DNA of 13,100 nt from Candidatus Anoxychlamydiales bacterium (lineage in GTDB: Bacteria > Chlamydiota > Chlamydiia > Chlamydiales > SM23-39). A model generated the notes under the pieces. That model had not been told where the DNA came from. It saw only the letters and a list, made by a program, of their open reading frames with translations, and ran no database searches. The stretch covers positions 1 through 13,100 of the forward strand of contig JAAKFW010000022.1 of the NCBI GenBank assembly GCA_011064905.1, given 5' to 3'. Positions 1 through 7,111 of the stretch are shown here, piece after piece. Position 1 is the stretch's first letter, and each line of letters starts with the position of its first letter. The translations under genes were made by a program, and so were the position numbers.

Positions 1-1071
1 ATAGCAAAACTTTATTTGAGTATTATAAAAGATGTTTTTTTAGGGATTATCACAAAGCCTTTTTATTTACATAAAACATCTATTTATTTTCAAAAAGCAG
101 AAATTTCTCATAAAAAAATCCGTTTAATCACAAGATTCGGAAAGCAACTCTTAATGCCAGGGACTAATAGAGTTGCACCTAATTATATTAATAGTTCATT
201 TGACACAAGAAAGATAGATTCAAAAATCAAAAGTTTACAAATAGTAAAAGATGAAAATAAACATTTAGAAATTCTTTCTCCAGCAAATTTCCCAAATGGT
301 CTTTGTAGAGGCATGTGCGATTGGTTTAACTTTTTATATGAAAATACTAAACTCTCTTTTGCAAACAAACCCATTGAAGATCATCTCAAAGCTATAGCAT
401 CTCTATTTAGAGATGGAGCTCCAATAGAAGGCTTTTTGTGCCACTTGCATCCAGGAATAAATAAGATCAAAAGTAGTGTATATCCACTTTCTCATAATAT
501 ACATGTTTTTGCGAAGCCATTAGATGTAAAAAAAGTTAAGACTTTCTTAAAAAAAATACCTTTAGGTTTTCATCACGTTTCGTTCAATAGACATGTTATT
601 AATATTATAAAAGCTAGTAATGATTGTACGTATATCTGGGATCCAAATATGGGGTTAATTAAAATAAAGGATTTAAATTTTGAGGATGCTTTTTTTAATT
701 ATTTTGAGCAACTTGGTCGAACATATAATATAAAAGATGGTTTTATAATCCACTCACTTGAAAAGGATTTGCAACCGAATCTCAATAAAGCTAAGAAAAT
801 TTCTCCAGAAATTTTTATAATGAAAAAATCAAAAAATATAGAAAGTGCTTATGAGTATATATCAAAAAAGTCAAACCTGAGACGAAAAATTGAATTTCCA
901 GCTATTTTAACTGCAAATTTTTTAAAGTTATTTTACAATGAGTTTAGAGAAAAAACAGTGAAAGAAATATTTGCTAAGGCATATAAAAAGTCTGATTATT
1001 TGCAAATACTTTGTGAAAATATTATTCTATCTCGTCAAGCTCTAGATCTAGCTTTTAAAACTGTCGTATAA
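1..1071 (+). CDS. YopT-like (peptidase C58-type) cysteine protease, candidate secreted effector; 5' end possibly outside window
   Basis: Probable papain-fold cysteine protease of the YopT/AvrPphB kind, which in pathogens is injected into host cells and cleaves host targets such as prenylated Rho GTPases. Counting from the TTG at 16, it shows a GLCRGMCDW block with candidate nucleophile Cys97, a RHVINI block with His193, and WDPNMG with Asp209. The His-to-Asp distance of 16 residues is what I recall for YopT (His258, Asp274); the Cys-to-His distance (96) is shorter than in YopT (about 119). The DPNxG tail after the Asp is typical of this clan. No signal peptide or membrane segment is evident. 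The frame is open from base 1 and there is no Shine-Dalgarno before the TTG at 16, so the true start is probably upstream of the window. The roughly 140 residues after the protease core are lysine-rich and unrecognised. The fold call is fairly secure; the exact family and any host target are inference. Confidence 0.6.
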   Translation: MAKLYLSIIKDVFLGIITKPFYLHKTSIYFQKAEISHKKIRLITRFGKQLLMPGTNRVAPNYINSSFDTRKIDSKIKSLQIVKDENKHLEILSPANFPNGLCRGMCDWFNFLYENTKLSFANKPIEDHLKAIASLFRDGAPIEGFLCHLHPGINKIKSSVYPLSHNIHVFAKPLDVKKVKTFLKKIPLGFHHVSFNRHVINIIKASNDCTYIWDPNMGLIKIKDLNFEDAFFNYFEQLGRTYNIKDGFIIHSLEKDLQPNLNKAKKISPEIFIMKKSKNIESAYEYISKKSNLRRKIEFPAILTANFLKLFYNEFREKTVKEIFAKAYKKSDYLQILCENIILSRQALDLAFKTVV

Positions 1072-1144
1072 TTCATTAAAATTATAACCTTCATAATTGA
1101 ATTTGTAAGATAGGAAATTCTTGCAGCTAAATGAATTCTTATAC

Positions 1145-1175
1145 TAAGATGCATCCATACTATGGATGCATCTTA
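1145..1175. repeat. 15-bp perfect inverted repeat with 1-nt centre, directly before rnhB
   Basis: The arms at 1145-1159 and 1161-1175 are perfect reverse complements around a single C at 1160. As RNA this would form a strong hairpin with a small loop opened from the central bases. It lies 74 bp after the upstream stop codon and ends one base before the rnhB GTG at 1177. No T-run follows on the plus strand, so it is not a classical intrinsic terminator. It could terminate or process the upstream transcript, bind a dimeric regulator, or occlude rnhB initiation. No function can be assigned from sequence alone. Confidence 0.7.
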
Positions 1176-1176
1176 A

Positions 1177-1830
1177 GTGAAAAGTAAAAAGCCAAAAATT
1201 TCAAATAAAGAAAGATACAGAATCAATAAACTTCGCTTTTATGAAAAAGAACTAAAAAAGAAAGGCTATAAATATATTGCAGGTGTAGATGAGGTGGGAA
1301 TAGGCCCCTTAGCCGGACCTGTAGTAGCAGCTGCTTGCATGCTTCTGGATAGATTAATCATTAAGGGAGTAGATGATTCTAAAAAAGTTACAGAAGATGA
1401 AAGAGTTAGAATTTACAATGAATTGATAAATAACAAAGATGTTGTTTACTCTCTTGGAATTGTTGAGGTTAAAATAATTGATCAGATAAATATTCATCAA
1501 GCGTCGCTGCTTGCTATGAAGCAAGCTATTTTAAATCTAAAAGTTAAACCTGACTATTTACTTTTCGATGGAAGAAACCATCCGATTATACCAATTGAAT
1601 CTGAAGCTATTATAAAAGGAGATAGTTTATGTTTTTCTATTTCTTGCGCATCAATAATAGCAAAGGTTACAAGAGATAGGATAATGCAAGATTATCATCA
1701 AAAGTATCCTTTGTATGGCTTTAATCTACATAAAGGCTATGGAACTGAAAAACATAGAAAAGCTTTAATTGAGCATGGTCCCTCGGATATCCATAGAAAA
1801 TCCTTCGAGAGCGTAAAAGTTTTGTCTTAA
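1177..1830 (+). CDS. rnhB: Ribonuclease HII
   Basis: RNase HII cuts the RNA strand of RNA/DNA hybrids and removes single ribonucleotides misincorporated in DNA, in the cytoplasm. The catalytic acids are all present: Asp38 and Glu39 in the GVDEVG block, Asp131 in LLFDGRN, and Asp149 in IKGD. The Asp131-Asp149 spacing of 18 equals that of E. coli (108/126). ASIIAKVTRD (158-167) and HKGYGT with Tyr188 are also intact. Length is normal at 217 residues. The GTG start is forced: an in-frame TAA (1174-1176) directly precedes it and no ATG, GTG or TTG follows before the conserved core. No Shine-Dalgarno is visible because a hairpin occupies that space. Oddity: the usual GRG tripeptide after DE(A/V) reads GIG (Ile42), an ATA where AGA is expected; this motif normally helps read the RNA-DNA junction. 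In Chlamydiaceae this gene sits directly before gmk; here they are about 8.7 kb apart. Confidence 0.93.
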   Translation: MKSKKPKISNKERYRINKLRFYEKELKKKGYKYIAGVDEVGIGPLAGPVVAAACMLLDRLIIKGVDDSKKVTEDERVRIYNELINNKDVVYSLGIVEVKIIDQINIHQASLLAMKQAILNLKVKPDYLLFDGRNHPIIPIESEAIIKGDSLCFSISCASIIAKVTRDRIMQDYHQKYPLYGFNLHKGYGTEKHRKALIEHGPSDIHRKSFESVKVLS

Positions 1831-1870
1831 TACTTTTGTATAACAGATAGATTGTGAATTTATATTTTGT

Positions 1871-2344
1871 TTATTTTTTATGTTTAAAATCTAATAAAAG
1901 ATGACAAAAATCTGCTAAAATTATTGCAGAAAACCCATATAGAAAATGATCGCTTTTTAAAATAGCTATAAGCTCATTTCTTTTAAAAAAGGGTTTATCT
2001 AAAACATATAAAATCCCGTAGAAAAATCCTCCAAGCCATAAAACTCTAGTTGTAGTGCCTAAAATAAAGGAGTGAGAGATTCCTCTATGTTTAAAAATTA
2101 AAGAGTATCCTCGAAAGGGTAGGGTTAAAAAACCACGAATAGAGAAAAGCTTAATTTTATTTGTGATGTCTTGGTCTGGATTCATAAAAAGTGTTGCATA
2201 TGCAAAACAGCTACTGAAGGTAATTATTAGATTTAATTGGGGGTGAAAAAAATACATGATCCCCCAAAGAAAAAGAGGAAGAGCTAAAAAGATATTAAAT
2301 GTTGAATGTGTTTTATATTGCGCCATAAAAAAAAATACTAACAT
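1871..2344 (-). CDS. Small polytopic membrane protein, DUF2227/YdjM-like putative metal-binding hydrolase family
   Basis: A 157-residue protein with about four hydrophobic segments (near 14-33, 37-54, 94-115 and 134-151). Between them are conserved-looking polar residues of the DUF2227/YdjM type: Thr12-His13 near the N-terminus, NPDQD (Asp57, Asp59), KHRGISHS (His86, His91) and a C-terminal D-x2-H-x3-D (Asp145, His148, Asp152). These His/Asp residues could bind a metal at the membrane face. Members are annotated as putative metal-binding or membrane-bound hydrolases, with no substrate that I know of. Start choice is uncertain: Met1 at 2344 adds MLVFFF, whereas Met7 at 2326 gives MAQYKTHS, which looks more like family N-termini. 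Neither has a Shine-Dalgarno. It converges on rnhB (40-bp gap, no clear terminator) and diverges from the 2437 gene across 92 bp. Confidence 0.6.
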   Translation of the reverse strand: MLVFFFMAQYKTHSTFNIFLALPLFLWGIMYFFHPQLNLIITFSSCFAYATLFMNPDQDITNKIKLFSIRGFLTLPFRGYSLIFKHRGISHSFILGTTTRVLWLGGFFYGILYVLDKPFFKRNELIAILKSDHFLYGFSAIILADFCHLLLDFKHKK

Positions 2345-2421
2345 CTAATAACAATTTAAGATAAAGAATTTTTTAGTTTTTTTTTATTTTCGATTAGTAT
2401 ATTTTTTTTATCTCATTTAAT

Positions 2422-2430
2422 AAGAAGAGG
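2422..2430 (+). promoter_or_regulatory. Strong ribosome binding site for the 2437 gene
   Basis: AAGAAGAGG lies 6 bases before the ATG at 2437. It is one of the best Shine-Dalgarno sequences in the window and it fixes the start. The preceding 2345-2421 stretch is a very T-rich divergent intergenic region (a long T tract around 2370-2390). It must hold promoters for one or both flanking genes. A TAGTAT at 2395-2400 could be a -10 element but no convincing -35 accompanies it. Confidence 0.6.
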
Positions 2431-2436
2431 TAATTT

Positions 2437-2877
2437 ATGAGTGTAGTAAAAGGATTTTCCGAATTATATCAAAAAGATATAAAACCTATGTTTAAGGACG
2501 GTTTTGCAAAAGCAAGAACAACGAGCAATTTTAAAAATAAAGTTGTTGAAATAATTAAAACAACAAACGAAGTCATAAAAATGATCATAGTACATTATCC
2601 AAAGACAGTTTTAATTGCAACTATTGCTAACGTAATATTCACTGTTTTGTTCCCTTCTATTGGAACCTTTATTAACTTAACTGTTAATGGCTTTTTTGTT
2701 CTTTGGCATTTCGATTACATGATCACTTCTATAAAAGAATATAGAGAAAATAAGAAATCCGAATGGTCTTCTTCCTATAATGAAAAAAAAGAATTAGAAT
2801 TAAGAGTTTGTGGAAAAATTTTTGGTAGAGAATTTATAGATAGGGTGTCAGGCTTTTTTAGAGAAATAATCAAATAA
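2437..2877 (+). CDS. Unknown protein with bilobed hydrophobic region; candidate Inc-like inclusion membrane protein
   Basis: I do not recognise this 146-residue protein by homology. It has no cleavable signal peptide. A basic, helical N-terminal part (about 1-56) is followed by two adjacent hydrophobic stretches, roughly 57-73 and 75-92, separated only by a short Pro-Ser-Ile-Gly turn. A charged, cytosol-like tail (93-146) is rich in Lys and Glu. This closely spaced hydrophobic pair of about 35-40 residues in a small protein is the bilobal signature used to predict chlamydial Inc proteins, which are type III secreted and inserted in the vacuole membrane. It could equally be an ordinary two-helix inner-membrane protein. 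The start is supported by a strong ribosome binding site. It stands alone on the plus strand, converging on the RND operon with 31 bp between stop codons. The gene call is firm; the Inc reading is inference. Confidence 0.75.
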   Translation: MSVVKGFSELYQKDIKPMFKDGFAKARTTSNFKNKVVEIIKTTNEVIKMIIVHYPKTVLIATIANVIFTVLFPSIGTFINLTVNGFFVLWHFDYMITSIKEYRENKKSEWSSSYNEKKELELRVCGKIFGREFIDRVSGFFREIIK

Positions 2878-2910
2878 AGATGTATTTCAAAAGCATCTTA
2901 AGAGATTTTT
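2877..2910 (+). terminator. Possible weak intrinsic terminator
   Basis: A 6-bp stem (AAGATG at 2877-2882, CATCTT at 2894-2899) with an 11-nt loop lies just past the stop of the 2437 gene and is followed by TTTTT at 2906-2910. The stem is short and AT-rich and the T-run starts 6 bases late, so termination is plausible but weak. Confidence 0.25.
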
Positions 2911-5900
2911 ATCCAAGCTCAGGCTTTTTCTTAAAAAGTTTTGTTTTGATTTTGTCTATGATAGTTTGTAGTAAAATGTAGGTTACAGGTGTTAAATAAA
3001 GAGTTAAAATTTGAGAAATTATTAGCCCTCCTGTAATAACTAAACCGAGCGATTTTCTGCTTAGAGCAGAGGCTCCTCCTATTGTTAAGGCTATAGGAAG
3101 TGCTCCCATAAAAGCTGCAATACTTGTCATCATAATAGGACGAAAACGCACTAGACATGCATTATAAATTGCATCATGAGCAGATTGATGTTCTTTAAGG
3201 TTGTCATTAGCAAAATCTACCATCATAATACCGTTTTTCATAACAATTCCAATTAACAAAATAAGTCCAACGAATGAATATAGAGATAAGATTTGATTGA
3301 ATATTAAAAGAACAAGAAGTCCTCCGAAGCCAGCTGGAGCTAAGGTGCTCATTACTGTTAGAGGATGAATGAAATTTTCATATAAAATACCTAAAATTAC
3401 ATAAATTACGAAAACAGTAATGATAAGCAAAATAGCTAAGTTCTGAAATGATTTTTTAAAAACATTAGCAGTTCCCTGAACCTCTGCTGAAATAGCTGTT
3501 GGTAGAGTAGTTTTAGATATTTTTTCTAAATTTTTTACAGCGGAGCTAAGTGGTAGATGGGATAAATTAAATGAGATAGTAGCCGATGGCATCCCATTTA
3601 AATGATTTACTGATAGAGGGCCTACGGTTTCATTTAATTTAACCACTTCTTGCATCGGAACTAAAGAGTTGTCATCTGATTTTATGTAGAGCTTAGAAAT
3701 TGTTGATGGATCTTTATAATATGAGGGCAAGGTTTCCACAATAACGTCGTATTGATTGATATCAGAGTTAATTGTCGATATTTTTTTATCTGTATAACAA
3801 TGCATTAAAAATCTTTCGATTTTTGCTGCTGAAATATTTAAAAATGATGCTTTATCTCTTAAAATTTCAAAATTTAGTTGAGGTTGGTTTATTTGAAGAT
3901 CAGAAGATACTTGCGTAAATCCATGTATTTTTCTCATTTTTAAGAGCATTTCATTAGCGTAGTGATTTAGAGTATTTTGATCTAAAGAAGTTAGAGCATA
4001 TTGATATAGAGCTTTTGCTTGAGTTCCTTCTTGTAGGTTTATTAGAGGTAGAGTTGAAACGTATGAATTTACGCCTGCAATTGGATAAAGATCTTTCATA
4101 AGAGAGTTAATTATCTTTTGAAAAGGCTTTCTTTTGTTATATGGTTTTAATTTAATAAAGAGAAGCCCTTCATTATCAGTTGAAGTAGATGCTGCAGCAA
4201 CTAAGCTCTCTACCGCAGGGTTTTGCATTACAATATCAGAGATTGTTTTTTGATACTCAGCCATTTGATGAGGGGAAGTGCCATCTTGAGCTTCTGTATA
4301 ACCCATTAAAAACCCCATATCTTCATCAGGCAAGAACTCTTTTGGTAAAAATTTAAATAGCAATAAAGCGCCTATTATGCAAAAAATACCAACTGAAATT
4401 ACTGTTTTTTTATAATTTAAAACAATTTTCAAGGATTTTGCATAAAATCCAAGCATCTTATCGTTTAGTTTATTCGAAAATCTCTCAATTATATTTTTCT
4501 TTTTTTCTTTATCGTAGGGAGCAATAAATTTAGAACAAAGAAGAGGTGTAAGGGTAAGCGAAATTATTCCCGATATTAAAACAATTGTAGCAATTGTCAG
4601 AGCAAACTCCTGAAAAAGCCTACCGACGATGCCTCCCATAAAGATAAGAGGTATGAAAACCGATATTAAACAAATGGTCATCGATAAAACTGTAGAAGAA
4701 ATTTCTTTAGATCCTTCTAAGGTTGCTTCTAAAGGCGTTTTCCCCATTTGAACATGCCTTACATTATTTTCTAATACAACAATCGCATCATCAATTAAAA
4801 ATCCTATTGCTAAGGTAATAGCAAGCATAGATAAAATATCTATACTAAAATTTAAGAGGTACATAACTGCAAAAGTTCCAAAGATACTAATGGGAATAGT
4901 TAAGATTGGAATGAGAGTATTTAAAAATTTTCCTAAATATAAATAAATTATAACTACCACTAATATAAAAGCTATAATCAAAGTTAACTTGACGTCATTA
5001 ACTGAATCAATAATAGTTTTAGATTTATCAAAAACACGATGAACTCTTAAAGAAGAGGGCAATTGTCTCATAATAGTTGGTAAGAGTTTATCTATTTCAG
5101 CTATTACTCTAACAGTATTTTGCCCGGGCTGTTTACGAACTGCCAAAACCACACATTTTACATCTTCTTTTTTATTTTTATAGTTAAGATAATATTTATC
5201 ATCTTTTAAGCTATCTAGAGCTTTTCCTATTTGTGAAATTTTAACTATAGCCCCATCTTCAGATTTGATAACTATATTTTCGTATCCTTCAGCATCAAAA
5301 AGTTGACCATCTACATCAATGGTAAATTCATTTTTATCACCATATAATTTTCCGGTTGGTAATTCGACATTAGCTTCTGTTATGGACGTGGCAACATCGT
5401 TTATGTCAAGGTTCATACCCGCTAGCTTTTCTGGGTTTACTTGTATTCTAGCTGCATATGGTGAACCAAAGGTTTGTACCTGCGAGACTCCTTCTATCAT
5501 TGTTAGTCTTTGGCCGATATTTGTATTAGCAAAATCATATAATTTTGATAGTGGCATAGAGGGAGAAGATATTGCTAAATACAAGATTGGAGTTGCTGTT
5601 GGGTTAACCTTATTGTATGTTGGATTATAAGGTAAATCAGGAGGAAGGTTAGGAGTTGCTCTATTTATTGCAGCTTCAACATCTAAAGAAGCTGTGTCCA
5701 TGGATTTATCTAAGTTAAATTGTATAACTAAACTTGTCTTACCTAAAACACTATTTGAGGTAATATTATTGATTCCATCGATAGTCATGAACTCTCTTTC
5801 CAAGGGAGTAGCGCAGGTTGCTGCCATTGTTTGAGGATTGGATCCGGGATTTACAACAGTTACTAAAATGGTTGGATAATCAACATTTGGAAGGTCGCTT

Positions 5901-6001
5901 ACAGGAAGAATCCTATAAGAAATGTAACCGAAGAGTAAAATAGATATCATGACAAGGACGGTCATTACAGGCTTTTTTATGAATAAAGAAGATATATTCA
6001 T
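2909..6001 (-). CDS. RND-family efflux permease (AcrB/MdtB/MdtC-like inner-membrane transporter)
   Basis: Proton-driven pump subunit of the HAE1-type RND superfamily, forming trimers in the inner membrane and handing substrates to an adaptor and an outer-membrane channel. At 1030 residues it is full length. Visible features are an N-terminal MNISSLFIKKPV with TM1 at about 12-30, PVSDLPNVDYPTI (33-45), a first periplasmic loop to about 335, TM2-TM6 clustered at about 340-495, a second periplasmic loop from about 555 to 850, and TM8-TM12 to the end. The proton-relay residues are present: Asp404-Asp405 in TM4 (AcrB 407/408) and Lys922 in GIVMKNGIMMVDFA of TM10 (AcrB Lys940). The N-terminal pattern resembles MdtB/MdtC more than AcrB. 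It is the last gene of a three-gene operon, 3 bp after the adaptor stop, with AAAGAG before its ATG. Substrate unknown: multidrug, bile- or detergent-like compounds and host metabolites are all possible. Confidence 0.95.
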   Translation of the reverse strand: MNISSLFIKKPVMTVLVMISILLFGYISYRILPVSDLPNVDYPTILVTVVNPGSNPQTMAATCATPLEREFMTIDGINNITSNSVLGKTSLVIQFNLDKSMDTASLDVEAAINRATPNLPPDLPYNPTYNKVNPTATPILYLAISSPSMPLSKLYDFANTNIGQRLTMIEGVSQVQTFGSPYAARIQVNPEKLAGMNLDINDVATSITEANVELPTGKLYGDKNEFTIDVDGQLFDAEGYENIVIKSEDGAIVKISQIGKALDSLKDDKYYLNYKNKKEDVKCVVLAVRKQPGQNTVRVIAEIDKLLPTIMRQLPSSLRVHRVFDKSKTIIDSVNDVKLTLIIAFILVVVIIYLYLGKFLNTLIPILTIPISIFGTFAVMYLLNFSIDILSMLAITLAIGFLIDDAIVVLENNVRHVQMGKTPLEATLEGSKEISSTVLSMTICLISVFIPLIFMGGIVGRLFQEFALTIATIVLISGIISLTLTPLLCSKFIAPYDKEKKKNIIERFSNKLNDKMLGFYAKSLKIVLNYKKTVISVGIFCIIGALLLFKFLPKEFLPDEDMGFLMGYTEAQDGTSPHQMAEYQKTISDIVMQNPAVESLVAAASTSTDNEGLLFIKLKPYNKRKPFQKIINSLMKDLYPIAGVNSYVSTLPLINLQEGTQAKALYQYALTSLDQNTLNHYANEMLLKMRKIHGFTQVSSDLQINQPQLNFEILRDKASFLNISAAKIERFLMHCYTDKKISTINSDINQYDVIVETLPSYYKDPSTISKLYIKSDDNSLVPMQEVVKLNETVGPLSVNHLNGMPSATISFNLSHLPLSSAVKNLEKISKTTLPTAISAEVQGTANVFKKSFQNLAILLIITVFVIYVILGILYENFIHPLTVMSTLAPAGFGGLLVLLIFNQILSLYSFVGLILLIGIVMKNGIMMVDFANDNLKEHQSAHDAIYNACLVRFRPIMMTSIAAFMGALPIALTIGGASALSRKSLGLVITGGLIISQILTLYLTPVTYILLQTIIDKIKTKLFKKKPELG

Positions 6002-6004
6002 TTT

Positions 6005-7111
6005 TTACTCTTTAAGTTCAAAAACACTTGATCCATCAACGAGGTTTATTTGACCTTTTATTACAACTTTTTCATTTGCATTAACTCCAGAAAGAACAAT
6101 TATATTATTATCAAATCGATTGCCAAGTTTTACTTTTCTCATTTCAACTCTCCCGTTTTTTTCAACAAATACAACTTTTCCATTAGGGGTTATCTGAATA
6201 GCTTGAAAAGGAACTATTATAGCTTTTTTTTGTATCGTTAATATGAGTCTTGTTTTAACAAATTCACCGGGAGTTAAGAGGTTGTCTGAATTTTTAAAAA
6301 CAGCTTTTAATTTAATATTAGCAGATTTCTCATCAATTTCATTGTTGATAATATTAAGCTCACCTTCAATATCATTTTCTTTAGATTCGAAATTATCATG
6401 AGATACTAAAGTTTTTAAATAGGGTTGGTTTTTTTGATATTTTTTAATTAAATAAAGCTCATTTTGAGGAACTAGAAATGTTACATATATTGGTTGAACC
6501 TGCGTTATTGTTGTAAGAGACTCTGCTCCGTCTTGAGATATTAAATTTCCTAAATCAATATTTAAAATACCTATTTTTCCATTGATAGGAGAATGGATAT
6601 AGCAATAATCTAGATTTGTTGTAGCCTTTTCAACGTCTGCTTGATTTTGATCGATAATAGCATCATATTTTTTTACATTCGTAATTAAGTTATCAAAGTA
6701 TAACTCTGATATATATTCTTTCTTATAAAGAGGAGCATTTCTTGTGAGAGTATCTTTTGCTAAACTCAAAGTTGCTTTATTTTCTGCTAGAGTAGCATTA
6801 GCTTTTTGAAGAGTAGCAATATAATTTTTGGGATCTACAACGAATAAAAGATCTCCAATATTTACATCGCTTCCTTCTTTAAAATTAATATTTTCTAACT
6901 CACCTTCAATTCTAGATCTGATATCAACTTTAATAAATGCTTCGACATGCCCAATATTTTCTATGTATATGGGAGCGTCCATTTGTTTAGATAGAGAAGT
7001 AGCTACGGGAATCTTGATATCGATAGGCTTTTTTGTTTTTTTGTGACAAGAGGTAAATATAAAACAAATTAGTAAAAAAAATGAAACGGATTTTATATAA
7101 GATTTTTTCAT
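6005..7111 (-). CDS. RND efflux periplasmic adaptor (membrane fusion protein), lipoprotein
   Basis: HlyD/MdtA-type adaptor that bridges the RND permease and the outer-membrane factor in the periplasm. 368 residues. The N-terminus has a hydrophobic signal ending FIFTSC, so Cys22 is the probable lipidated residue, although the lipobox is not ideal (FTSC). A first lipoyl half at about 61-95 includes RSRIEGELENINFKEGSDV. A helical hairpin spans about 96-166, and the second lipoyl half (168-205) includes YIHSPINGKIG. A beta-barrel (about 207-290) with LTPGEFVKTRL and a membrane-proximal domain (about 295-365, IIVPFQAIQ) follow. The ATG overlaps the stop of the outer-membrane gene in an ATGA at 7108-7111, implying translational coupling, and its own stop lies 3 bp before the permease start. 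With its partners this makes a self-contained pump. Confidence 0.93.
   Translation of the reverse strand: MKKSYIKSVSFFLLICFIFTSCHKKTKKPIDIKIPVATSLSKQMDAPIYIENIGHVEAFIKVDIRSRIEGELENINFKEGSDVNIGDLLFVVDPKNYIATLQKANATLAENKATLSLAKDTLTRNAPLYKKEYISELYFDNLITNVKKYDAIIDQNQADVEKATTNLDYCYIHSPINGKIGILNIDLGNLISQDGAESLTTITQVQPIYVTFLVPQNELYLIKKYQKNQPYLKTLVSHDNFESKENDIEGELNIINNEIDEKSANIKLKAVFKNSDNLLTPGEFVKTRLILTIQKKAIIVPFQAIQITPNGKVVFVEKNGRVEMRKVKLGNRFDNNIIVLSGVNANEKVVIKGQINLVDGSSVFELKE

Noticed and set aside
16..18. TTG as the true start of the protease gene
   Set aside because: No Shine-Dalgarno precedes it and the frame stays open to base 1, so an upstream start outside the window is more likely. It cannot be excluded.
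183..374. Minus-strand open frame opposite the protease gene
   Set aside because: It overlaps the conserved Cys-containing block of the plus-strand gene and has no independent support.
1831..1870. Terminator between rnhB and the convergent membrane-protein gene
   Set aside because: The stretch is T-rich but no stem longer than a few base pairs could be found by eye.
5319..5630. Plus-strand open frame of 103 codons opposite the RND permease
   Set aside because: It lies wholly inside a clear RND coding region, has no ribosome binding site and its translation resembles no family.
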